A stretch of DNA of 45,617 nucleotides, from NCBI GenBank assembly GCA_030374735.1, contig JASCIV010000108.1:1-45617 (forward strand), written 5' to 3'. This document shows positions 27,586 through 36,681 of this stretch, one piece after another. The stretch is from Gracilaria caudata. Lineage: Eukaryota > Rhodophyta > Florideophyceae > Gracilariales > Gracilariaceae. The position numbers and the translations under genes are program-made. The notes below the pieces were generated by a model. That model saw nothing but the letters and a program-made list of their open reading frames with translations, did no database searches and had not been told where the DNA came from. Position 1 is the first letter of the stretch. The number at the start of each line of letters is the position of its first letter.

Positions 27586-28527
27586 ATGACGAGAAGAATA
27601 GCGGCGTCGCAGGAGCGCATTATGTTTCCTGCCTGGAATGCAGTCAGCTCACATGAAGAAGAGCAACAAACTCAACGCGTCAACCGTCGACGTACATCAA
27701 AGTCGGGTCGTGTATCGCAGGTCGCCTTGCTCCTTGCCATTATCAGCGCAACAGGAATGGTACACAACCACTTTCGAATAGGAAGTGACGCAGTTCTTGG
27801 AGCTGAACTATCCAAGGCTGACCTGCGCGCACTGAATATGAGCGAGTTACAATCGCTACACATATCGCAAGATAATCCTTGGCGGGGAGCTGGCAGAAGA
27901 TTGCGTCACGATATAATACGATCTATCCCAGGTTGCGGTGGCACTTTTCGCAAAGCTGTTGCACATGGCGATGAAGTACAAGTCCGATACGCTATGTGGA
28001 AGGATGGCAAAGTCATCGATGCTCCATCGAGTAGCGTAAATGTCATAGCAGGGAGCAACCAGGTACCGCGAAAACTGGACTCGGCACTAATGGGTCTTTG
28101 TGCCGGCGAAGCAGTTCGCGTACACATGGCAGAGACAGACACCGTGCTGTTTGTTGAGATGGTAGGCAAGCCAACGGAGAGCGAGCGCGAAGAGGAGCTC
28201 GACTCACTGGCGCGCAGCATAACTGCGTTACCTGCGCGACGCGGACATGACTGCAATGCGGAGTGTGCTCGGGAGGGAATGCATTGCGCTCGACATGCTC
28301 TGGCGTTGGTAAACAACTGCCCACGTCTTCGCGAGGCTTTTGGGTGTGAGCAATGCGAAACGGCTGCCGTGGGCTCAGCCGGCGCAGATATGCCCGCGTT
28401 TGTGGTTCGCTCAGCACCGCGCGGGCATGCGAGAGGGGCTTGTCTGGTGTCGCCGCGTGTCGATATGTCGCGGTGTGAAGCACGTTACGTTCACACTCGC
28501 CGCCTGTGTGCGTGCGTTCCGGCATGA
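27586..28527 (+). CDS. Type II membrane FKBP-like protein with C-terminal Cys-rich domain
   Basis: Encodes 313 residues. Residues about 42-60 (RVSQVALLLAIISATGMVHN) form a single hydrophobic helix after a basic, Arg-rich N-terminus, so a type II signal anchor with the rest in the secretory lumen. Residues about 125-195 resemble an FKBP fold (HGDEVQVRYAMWKDGKVIDA ... ALMGLCAGEAVRVHM), but most ligand-pocket aromatics and the GWD motif of active FKBPs are missing, so isomerase activity is doubtful. Residues 223-311 hold nine Cys in CNAECAREGMHC, NNCPRLREAFGCEQC, and CLVSP...RLCACVP. This pattern resembles the Cys-rich C-terminal segment of MGAT5-type N-acetylglucosaminyltransferases and related algal proteins. 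A luminal folding or glycoprotein role is inferred. Confidence 0.7.
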   Translation: MTRRIAASQERIMFPAWNAVSSHEEEQQTQRVNRRRTSKSGRVSQVALLLAIISATGMVHNHFRIGSDAVLGAELSKADLRALNMSELQSLHISQDNPWRGAGRRLRHDIIRSIPGCGGTFRKAVAHGDEVQVRYAMWKDGKVIDAPSSSVNVIAGSNQVPRKLDSALMGLCAGEAVRVHMAETDTVLFVEMVGKPTESEREEELDSLARSITALPARRGHDCNAECAREGMHCARHALALVNNCPRLREAFGCEQCETAAVGSAGADMPAFVVRSAPRGHARGACLVSPRVDMSRCEARYVHTRRLCACVPA

Positions 28528-28841
28528 TTGTGTTTCACAAGTGCGTTCAAGAGCGTGTCTAACATTGCTTCAACAATTGGGCTGAGGAACTCACACATGC
28601 TTGGACTGCTCCGAAGGTCACAAAGAGCATCGGAGATGTCGAAGCATGTGAGAGAACTGCAGCTTGACTGCTTCCAGCATATATTATTCTCCTCTTTATC
28701 GCGCCCGGTGCACCTAGAGAGAAATCACGTGAACAGTGGGAAAACGCATTTGTTCCTTCAACACACGAAACTGTGTACATTTGAAAGACGTAGTAAGTGT
28801 GCATGCAGCAAGAAAAGCCACCTTCTCCTCAAGGTCTGAAC

Positions 28842-29607
28842 TCAGATATCCTCTTCTGCATCATCAGACGTTTCCGTCTCTCGTTTCTTGCAGTAAATAC
28901 CTCTTAAACCGATTGGTTTCTCTGGGCTAGTCATCCGAAAGCAGACCCAATCTTCTTTACTGGTGCTTGAAATGCCTCGTTCCCGGATTATCGTGGAAAT
29001 ATCCACAGCTCTATCCTGAGGAACAGCAACAGCTTTCCACGCCATTGTCCAGAGCCGATCCATTTCGTTGTACTTCAACTCGCACTTTGAGGAGGGTCGA
29101 CATTGTGCGCGGGAGTTTACAAAAAAGGGCGACCGATTCGTACTCTTTTCTCTTGTCGACTTATTCCACCGCTTTCCACTCTTTCTGTACCTGTGCAATG
29201 ATACCTGTCGCTCAGTTGATTTGGTATGTGCATTGTTTATGTCACAGAAACGCTTTCTCAGAAGTCTCTTAGACTACACTTGTCTTTCACGATTCTCACT
29301 CTCACGGTGAATGTTCGTATCGGTCTCGAAGAAAGGACACGGAGAGAGCCTTGGTATGTTCCAATGGTGAAGAGCAACACGAATGAAAGCACAATCATCA
29401 CTTCGACATTACACTTCCTTCGTACGCTATCATGTACAGAAGCTCAGGTACTGGTTCACGGGAAACTAAGGCGCAATTTCTTCGTCCTTCATCAATGTAA
29501 TTCGGCAGGATTCGAATCAACTCTATATGTTGTAGCGACCTCTCCTTGTATTGCTTCTGCAGAGGACTTGCAAACGTGAACAAAAGAGGAAGCTGAAGGC
29601 CTGTCAT
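28842..29607 (-). CDS. Unrecognised protein, probable two exons
   Basis: Proposed exons 29607-29426 and 29190-28842, intron 235 nt (GTACGA donor, TTGCACAG acceptor), about 176 residues. The second exon is the better supported: a coherent basic then acidic sequence with SSKCELKYNEMDRLWTMAWK and an acidic ending SDDAEEDI. The first exon (from MTGLQLPLLFTFASPLQ) might instead belong to a longer or differently spliced gene. No domain is recognised. The 320-bp gap between this gene and the FKBP-like gene to its left holds nothing I can identify. Confidence 0.35.
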
Positions 29608-29831
29608 CAAGTATTGAAAACAAATTCAACATGTGCGAACTGGCTGGAAGCATTTCTGCAAGTTTGGTTTCGTTTCATCATGTCAGTTAGCTTGGACCAT
29701 GATAGTTGAGAATTACTTCAGAGTGGTGCGAGGAGTACGATGTCCCGCGAAAGTGATATGACCGTCAAAAACCCGTGAGCATAAATGCTTCTATCGTGTA
29801 CGGTGTTACTGGACTTCGTTGTTTTCGATAT

Positions 29832-31697
29832 TCATTGCCTTCTTTGAAAAGATCTGAGTAGGACCCATTTGATACTGTCCTGTTGGACTCCTACGAATGT
29901 TTCTAGCCGATAAAAGAGTCGGCCTGAGAAAGTCTCGATCCTGTACGCCGTATTGTCAGCAATGTACAAAAGAGTTCCAATAATTGGTGCGGATAGTATA
30001 CTGGGTTCAGACTGACCGACTGCATATGTTTCGACATCAACATCAACAGCAGTGGTAGTTTCAACGTATGCTTCAAGGTCTTCAACGTTATGCCTGAGCC
30101 TGAGTTCCGAAGGTCCTTGAGCAGAAAGGGCTTGCTTGACGTGGGAAACTTCAAGCATGTCGTTGTGCTTCTTCTTGATGAGCTGCTGTGTACTTTCCCT
30201 TCTTCTTGGAAGGATAGCCTTTTCCAGCCTTCGAACTGATTGGCTTCGACGGAAAGCCGCTCTTGCCTCCTGATGGACATTGTTGTCATTCACGGCGGCC
30301 TTCGCCTGAGCAACTCCGACGGTCGTGATCAAAATCGCAGAACAAGTTACCGCTGCTGGCAAAGATACACCGCTCGTCGCCATCAGTAACATTCCTGCCC
30401 CAAGAACTGCCCCCCCTTTCTTAAGCAAACCACCAGGATTCCCTGACCCACCCAATTCGTTGTTTTGCCGCTTGTGGTTGGCGTAGTTCTTCCCTGAAGT
30501 GGGTAGCGTCGTTTTCTTCATGCCATTAGGTAGGAGAAACGACGATAACTTGATGTGCTTCGAACTTCTCTCGTTTTCAGGAGCGCTATCTTTCCGTGGT
30601 GTCGGTAGTTCCTTTGTTTCACGGACGGACGCCTTTGCCGAACTTGAGGGAAGCGAGGGCAGCTCATCAAGAAACGCAAAGCCAGCCCTTATAGAAACGA
30701 AAGCATGAGGACTGTCCTTTTCCAATTCACCTGCCTCACTTCCCAAGGTTCCCCAATGACCCAGAGCCTTCAATCCCCCATATCCAGCACTCACAAATCT
30801 TGAAGCTCCCTGAATCAATATGGGAGATACATTTTCCAAAACACTAAACGTCGCACTGACGCTTCGAGAGGCAAAAGTTAGAGTTTGCGTCCATGGACTG
30901 TCGGATTTTCCACTTAGATAGCCCTTCACGAACTCCACACGCTCACGTCGGTACTCGCTGAGTTTTCGTGTATCTGACAATGCTGCAGTCTGCCATTCAA
31001 ATGACTTCAGAGGATTCCATCCATGCTCAATCATCTGCTGAGTGGCGCTCTTCGCAGAGTAAAAATTGAGCGCCGGAAACGCTTTCTGACCGGCTTCGAT
31101 TATCAAACATATTGTATTCCCAGCAGTTACAATCATACTCGACAGAAAAGACTGCGTAAGTAATGAAAGACTTTCCATTGTGCGATCTACTGAGCCCCGT
31201 GCCGCGACATAGTTTGAAGCTACGGCTTCCCCAAGCTTGCTTTTGGGAGCATAGCTGCTGTTTCTAGAGTGTGAAGAAATGGTCGTTGGGGTCCCGTGCT
31301 CTTTTATGCTTGCTTCGGAATCATGCTCGGATTCTGTACCGCGTGTTCTGTTATCTGAGAGTTGACTGGATTTCTCTTCGTTGTGATGAACCGTCTTCAC
31401 TTTCACAAACGAACGAAAAAAGGAGTAAATGTGTTCAAAATCTGACCTGATGATATCTAAGCCGATAGATTTGGAGATTTGTTTCGAAAGCTCAGCGGCG
31501 GTTGGTTTGTGTCTCTGTGCCTCCGAAGTTCTTGTTCGCGGCCTTGCTTCCTTCTTTTTAGGGAGTCGTGCTCTTGAAGCATTTGAGACATGTGGCGAAC
31601 GAGACGCGCAGCATGATGTATTCTCACTAATCAGAAGTGGAGAATGGTGCAAGGGAGTGTTTCGCAGTGGAAAGGGTTCAAAAAAGGCATAATACAT
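29832..31697 (-). CDS. Unknown 621-residue protein with one hydrophobic region
   Basis: Starts at the ATG at 31697 (MYYAFFEPFPLRN); the open frame extends further only through a non-ATG codon. The first 70 residues are Ser/Arg-rich with early Phe, compatible with an organelle-targeting peptide. The middle is low-complexity and charged. Near 433-466 there is a Gly/Ala-rich hydrophobic stretch (GGAVLGAGMLLMATSGVSLP followed by more apolar residues) that could form a membrane hairpin. The C-terminal part includes ILSAPIIGTLLYIADNTAYR and RLFYRLETFVG. I recognise no family. Single exon; it ends 224 bp from the neighbouring gene on the same strand. Confidence 0.6.
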   Translation of the reverse strand: MYYAFFEPFPLRNTPLHHSPLLISENTSCCASRSPHVSNASRARLPKKKEARPRTRTSEAQRHKPTAAELSKQISKSIGLDIIRSDFEHIYSFFRSFVKVKTVHHNEEKSSQLSDNRTRGTESEHDSEASIKEHGTPTTISSHSRNSSYAPKSKLGEAVASNYVAARGSVDRTMESLSLLTQSFLSSMIVTAGNTICLIIEAGQKAFPALNFYSAKSATQQMIEHGWNPLKSFEWQTAALSDTRKLSEYRRERVEFVKGYLSGKSDSPWTQTLTFASRSVSATFSVLENVSPILIQGASRFVSAGYGGLKALGHWGTLGSEAGELEKDSPHAFVSIRAGFAFLDELPSLPSSSAKASVRETKELPTPRKDSAPENERSSKHIKLSSFLLPNGMKKTTLPTSGKNYANHKRQNNELGGSGNPGGLLKKGGAVLGAGMLLMATSGVSLPAAVTCSAILITTVGVAQAKAAVNDNNVHQEARAAFRRSQSVRRLEKAILPRRRESTQQLIKKKHNDMLEVSHVKQALSAQGPSELRLRHNVEDLEAYVETTTAVDVDVETYAVGQSEPSILSAPIIGTLLYIADNTAYRIETFSGRLFYRLETFVGVQQDSIKWVLLRSFQRRQ

Positions 31698-32294
31698 TTT
31701 GAGGACTGCTATCCTTATACCCTTCGTACCTGGCAAACACAAATTCGCTAGTGCGTAGCGCGGAGGTCAGCGCCCCTTTGAAGTCGGCAAGGACCGCAAG
31801 AAAATGGGGTCAAAAGTGTCGGGAGTGGAGACGGTCATCGGCTTCGAAGAACTCAGCGCTCGCAGTTACTGACGGACTGGCCTTCACTGAGGTCGGAATG
31901 AGGAAGGCGAGGTTGTTGATATTGTTGTGAACCCTACAAGGATGCAGATAGGACGGCAACTTGTTTTTAGAACTTGTTCGGGAGCCCCTAATCTTCAAGA
32001 GCTGCGAAATTTGCAGTGAGAATGGACCGAAGGGTTCTTTAGATGAGCTGCCCTATTTTTGGTGAACCCCCCTGCGAACTCTAACAGGGAAGCTGTAAGC
32101 CCAGGTTGCACACGTTGATGCGCTTGTGCACGGTTTCTTGGGAAGACACATCAAGTTTCATCGTTGGCAGATCTGCGCAACAGTCATGATCGTAAGTTAC
32201 GATTCGTACCATCATGATTACCTTCGTATCAACTCGCAGCGCAGCGCTGCCTTTTTGAGGTGGGGGTTTCTATGATGAACAGGTCGTCTTTTCT
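31698..32294. other. Divergent intergenic region
   Basis: About 600 bp between the start of the unknown 621-residue gene (-) and the start of the APH-fold kinase (+). Presumably holds both promoters. No further structure is recognised. Confidence 0.4.
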
Positions 32295-33135
32295 ATGGCG
32301 TCACAGCTGTTCAACCGTCCTTCTGAAGCCAATGCCCGAATCAAACTACACGCTGCTCTGCGCAAAGCAGTGTACTTGTACGCCCCTCAGCACAGCTCAG
32401 AGCAATATGCCACGTTGATTGCGAGCGGCAACGCCAAGCTCGTATCCATTGCAGGCGCTATCGTCGTCAAGTACGGCGCGTCCGTGCGACCCGTAGAGGC
32501 CGCGTCTATGCAGTTCGTACAACAACATACAACGATACCAGTCCCACAAGTGTTTGGAACTCTCACCGAAGATGGCGTCACGTATATTGTTATGCAATTT
32601 ATGCATGGCGAAATGATCGGTAGCATATGGTCTCAACTGTCGGATACCGCGAAGAACTGCATGGCTCTTCAGATGCGCCATTTCCTGAATCAACTTCGTG
32701 CGGTTGGGTAAGTACATCGGCACTCTGGCCAATCAGCCGTGCAATTTCTCGATTTTCAGTATTCCTTGTTCGGCACCGTTCGAGACGGAGGCTCAGATGA
32801 ACCAAGAGCTTGTTTGTGCTTACGGAAACGTCGCTCGCAACCATTTCGTTCATGTTCTGCCCAATCTACTCCGAAGCGATCACAGCATTGTTTTTACTCA
32901 TGCAGATATCAATATGCGAAACATTTTAGTCAGTGGTAATACTATTGTCGCCATATTGGACTGGGAGCACGCGGGATTCTATCCAGAATATTGGGAGTAT
33001 TGCACGGCAATGACAGCAGTCCGTTGGAATGACCCCGCTGTGGTAAGCTGGGCTCTCTTTGTCAGACAATGTCTTGAGCCTTATCATGTTGAGAACGCGG
33101 TAATTATGAAAATCAGGGAGTTTCTCACAATATGA
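32295..33135 (+). CDS. APH-fold phosphotransferase (fungal-type aminoglycoside/choline kinase-like), two exons
   Basis: Exons 32295-32707 and 32760-33135, intron 52 nt (GTAAGT donor, TTTTCAG acceptor), 262 residues. Seen: the N-lobe Lys 59 in AIVVKYG; the substrate-side segment IPVPQVFGTLTEDGVTYIVM, a hallmark of this group; the catalytic loop HADINMRN with His 185, Asp 187 and Asn 192; and the metal-binding Asp 205 in ILDWEHAGFYPEYWEY. The APH superfamily phosphorylates small molecules; true aminoglycoside resistance is not implied. This GFYPEYWEY version is very common in filamentous fungi, which raises the possibility of transfer between fungi and algae (inference). The next gene is a convergent, shortened paralogue. 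Confidence 0.85.
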
Positions 33136-33181
33136 CTGTACGGCATGACAGTTCTTGCCTTCGGCTTAGCAACGATGGAAA

Positions 33182-33265
33182 CGTTTCAGCGGAGCACAAA
33201 ATTTCAGAGTCGATGAGAGCGTTTCAGCGGAGCACAACGTTTCGCAGTCGACTCTCATCGACTCT
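33182..33265. repeat. Direct repeat and 14-bp hairpin between convergent genes
   Basis: CGTTTCAGCGGAGCACAA occurs twice, at 33182-33199 and 33220-33237. AGAGTCGATGAGAG (33206-33219) pairs perfectly with CTCTCATCGACTCT (33252-33265). The structure sits in the about 200-bp gap between two tail-to-tail APH-type genes, where a transcription or processing end might be expected. Confidence 0.6.
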
Positions 33266-33336
33266 CAAGTCGCCATCGAAGTGTGTTCTACGCAAACGTT
33301 CCCCGCTTGGAGGAGGTCTTCTTGATGGGCTTGACT

Positions 33337-33852
33337 TTAATGCGGAGAAATCAGGCGCTTGTTGTGGCGATGCAACGTCAACATCCTGCCTTTGCACGTG
33401 CATATCAATCCTTCTTCGGCCCTTGCTTTCTCAAAGACAATTACAACAACACATCCTTCAATGTCATTTTGATGGCTGTCCAGAGTACTCCAGGAACGCT
33501 TGACTGAGGCACCCGGAATGTGTTGCATTACTATGAATGTGCAGCCATCATCTTGGCGCACCCCATACACAGCTTGCACAGGAATGTTTGTGTTCTTCGC
33601 TACAAAGCGCATACTCTGTGCTTCAGATGGAAAGACATTCCCGAGCTTGACACAGATATCGTGTGAATCCACGATAATGGTTGTGCTGTCAACGCATACA
33701 ACACGTTTTGACACACATCCGTGAACATCATGCAGCGGAGCGGGAGAATACGCTTCAACAAATGCGCGAAGAGGACCCAACAGGGGTACGCGGTCTCCCT
33801 CGCGCGCCTTATCCAAGACTTGACGCCAATTCTGCTCCCGTCCGAAGTTCAT
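33337..33852 (-). pseudogene. Truncated APH-fold paralogue (N-lobe only)
   Basis: The open frame from the first ATG at 33852 gives 171 residues and is open upstream to 34050 without an ATG. It aligns with the neighbouring kinase: ICVKLGNVFPSEAQSMRFV with the N-lobe Lys, then NTNIPVQAVYGVRQDDGCTF and IVMQHIPGASVKRSWSTLDS. After that the sequence diverges and ends in a basic tail. The catalytic HxDxxxxN loop and DWE segment are absent, and only about 200 bp remain before the neighbour's stop codon, so no room exists for the missing lobe. Either a dead partial duplication or a catalytically empty protein. An upstream exon is possible. Confidence 0.6.
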
Positions 33853-34597
33853 CGAGCAAGGATCTTTTGCCTTTGTTGAAAATTTCTTACATAGATCCGG
33901 AAGAATCGGTGTTCCGGGAAAGAGAATAAAGTCTTCAGCCCAGAGAAGGCATAACGTAGGAAGGACGTGGATCCATAACCTGGGGCCCTCCGTTATGTAC
34001 AAGAATTGGTCAAGGCGTTGGGAGATGACTGTCTGAACCCTGTCTTGCAACAGAGAAATCGAAGCAAACCACCATCATGGTGGCCATGATGAAGGCAAAA
34101 CATTTACTGGTGCGTTTAAAGAATTTCTTGATTTGGAACATAATATGTTCAATATTATTGACGGTAAATCATGATGATTATGATGATGATGCAATATCAG
34201 ATCACCATAAAAGGAGCGACAGACCTTCACCGCTACTTGTTAAGCGGCTCGCTAATACTCTGTACCTTTGTACGCTGACCCATTCGTGATCAGATGATCT
34301 CACCTCTGCAGTCAACTACACGGGAATCCTTTGTCTCTGGTTGAAAAAGGCGGGGACAACATGCGGTGGCTCCTTCGTTCTGAAGTACATATTATATAAT
34401 ACATAATATTATACGGTGAGATCTTCGTCAAGGTAGTTCTTGGTCACCAACAGCCGGTGATTATGTAGAAGTTTGTCTTGGCTCAGTTATGTTGAATCAA
34501 ACATGGTGAAACTCGGACCTAGATCTTTCGCAGCAGCTCACTTCACTGCGCTTGGACCTAACACAGACCTGACAAACAAAGATCATCTAAAGATCAT
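33853..34597. other. Intergenic stretch with microsatellite and AT-rich inverted repeats
   Basis: Contains ATG/ATT-rich microsatellite-like runs near 34165-34195, TACCTTTGTAC at 34263-34273, and an AT-rich self-complementary stretch near 34388-34415 (TATTATATAATACATAATAT). No gene recognised. Confidence 0.5.
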
Positions 34598-35676
34598 CTA
34601 CGTCCAATTACGCCATTCGCTTTTCGAACATTTCATCATGTTCTCCGGCTCCATCCAACGCATCGTCCAGTGTTTTTCTTTTACTTCTTCTAGTTTGTGA
34701 AGCTCTTCAAAGGACAGGCAAAAAGTTCTATGGCGCGTGAAGTAGATGTTGTCGGGCACTGTTTCGTATCGGAGTCGACATAATAAAGCGCGTAGAAGAG
34801 CACCCTGCCGAATTCGGCGTTGTCGAGACGTGCATTCGTAATCCTGGGGAAGCAGGTCTGCTGCGCATTTGGGACAGATCAGGAGTCATTTCAACAGAGA
34901 TCAGATGACGACGCCAGAGTTCTCTCCTGGACCAAGATCTTCGCGTTCTCCCCCACAAGCGATTCAGTTGCCAATCCATCGATGAATTCAGTCGTTCTAT
35001 GGTGCCCACTTCTACTCCACAAGTTTGCCAAGATTGTGCTGTCCTCACTCTCCATATCATGGCCATATAGACCCGTACTCGACACGGGGTTTGCTGTCTC
35101 GAAGTGCAACGTTGCTGGTGACGAGCAGCGCTGATTCGACTTTGCTCAATCGTATTTTTTCTGCTCTATCGTCGGGTACGGCATGGAATTCGGCTATAGC
35201 ATGTTTGGATACGTTTGAGCAAAAAGCAATATAAAGGAGTACTAGGTGGGAAAGCCGCAGCGGTGGTTGTGGGCAGCTCCGCTTGAATTTTCTCGCACAG
35301 TAAATAATGAATTCCTCTTCCAAGTGAGGTTTGCATTTGGAGGTGTTCGTCTATCGTTCGCGTAAAGAGGTGGAGGGGTGTCTCTTTCTCCTTAAACAGT
35401 GTTCGCTGACCGGTACGAGCTATATTGCATCTCCTACGAAGGTATCGAGTGGCAGCGCAGACAGGGTTGTTCACGGTTTTTTGTCCTTGCCCATAGAAAG
35501 GTGCAATATTTCATGTTCTGTGGTTCAGAGCCTTCCCGAACGTTTTGCGGCAGACGTATTCTTTCATCCAGAGCCACCGAGGATGCCATCCCCACCTGCC
35601 GCAGAACATCTGGCTTTGGTTCATTCTTGTACGTCTATGATTTTTGCGAAACAGGTTGTGCTTCGTTCTCCGCCAT
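34598..35676 (-). pseudogene. Apparent gene relic or unresolved multi-exon gene
   Basis: The minus strand carries five successive open blocks covering nearly the whole interval in changing frames. Block 1, 35676-35434, starts MAENEAQPVSQKS, then an in-frame TAG at 35637-35635, then continues open for about 65 codons. Block 2 is about 35474-35200, block 3 about 35260-35060, block 4 about 35080-34890, and block 5 34880-34598 beginning CPKCAADLLPQDYECTSRQR. Protein-like composition (CxxC in block 5, LSFEELHKLEEVKEKHW near the end) suggests a real ancestral gene. A nonsense codon plus frame changes argue for decay, although short introns could explain some steps. No family is recognised. Confidence 0.4.
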
Positions 35677-36681
35677 AAATGTTTGAATGGTTCAGAGAAG
35701 TTGATATGTCACGAGGCGTTTACGTCGTTGACGTGGCCGAAAACGTTTTGCTGTAGACTGAAGGTATGCTCGCTAACAATACACTTGCAAAACGAGCCTT
35801 CTTGTTCCTTTCTTCTGCCTCACAGTGCGGTAAACCGGAAAACCGAAAAACATGGTCATGACAGTTGTGATGATCAGCGTTCAAGCTTTCCTGATGATGA
35901 TCCTTGAAGCGCAGTCTAAACAAGAATAAATGAGAAAGTGCAATCGAAGGCCGTGCATGTATCTATGAAGGTCTAAAGTTTGGACTTTAAAACCAGCCAC
36001 AGGCTGGTCCGTTGACGTACGTGAACACAAGGACAGAAACATGATCCAAAGGTACGACGGTAGCGTTCTCTACCGTCGGTACCGTCGTACAGTAGAACGC
36101 TACCCTTGTATCCTACCAGCGTTCTAACCCTTGGTACAAGGGTTAGAACGCTATAAGGATAACCCTTGTACCCGTGTAGTGCCTTGCGGGCCACATAGAT
36201 CGGGATCACTATGGACCCGTGCAGAAAGGCCCTGACGTTGGGGGCAATGGCCGGCAATCAATTTCTGCGGCGCCATCGTAGTTGATTTCCGTTCAGGACT
36301 TCCGCAGCACCCTCCAAAGTTGCAAGCTCCATCCTAGCTGCACACTGTCACCATCGTTGCTTTCCAGACTGTTTCTACCATACCCATTTCCAGACGTCGT
36401 TGCGACGTTCCAAACATTCTCAGAAACAAAAGTCCGTGGCGATAATCGACTACTGGAGTACCCCAACCGCCTCTGCAAAACTAGCGGTTAGTTTTTTTTT
36501 TTTGATCAACAACTACCGACACAGCTCGATCTTCGTGCGTTTCATCTACGACCGATACCACAACCAACACTATCGAAGACGGCTCAATCGCTAAATATTA
36601 CTCCGTTGTTCATTGGAAAAGCATCTGCGTGTTGCGCGGAAGCGCCCCACAAGGCGACGTTACCTAAGCGCTTACGAGAAA
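35677..36681. other. Intergenic stretch upstream of Derlin
   Basis: No gene recognised. It contains the dense inverted-repeat cluster at 36052-36175 and a homopolymer T run near 36489-36501. A non-ATG open extension of the Derlin frame runs back to 36613 but is unlikely to be translated. Confidence 0.5.
36052..36175. repeat. Cluster of nested inverted repeats built on GCGTTCT/AGAACGC words
   Basis: Seen directly: GTACGACGGTA (36052-36062) with TACCGTCGTAC (36080-36090); CGACGGTAG (36055-36063) with CTACCGTCG (36070-36078); and a perfect 15-bp stem AGCGTTCTAACCCTT (36118-36132), loop GGTAC, AAGGGTTAGAACGCT (36138-36152). GTAGAACGCTACC at 36092-36104 recurs at 17372-17384 and, with one change, at 40051. 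TACCCTTGTA and AACCCTTGTACCC also occur. It looks like a fold-back element or several overlapping copies of a short palindromic repeat. Confidence 0.75.

Noticed and set aside
32295..33135. Reading the APH-type kinase as an antibiotic-resistance gene
   Set aside because: The fold is shared by many small-molecule kinases; the sequence is of the fungal type with an intron and nothing points to aminoglycosides.
34165..34200. ATG-rich run as a possible CRISPR or satellite
   Set aside because: It is a short trinucleotide microsatellite; there are no regular repeats with spacers.
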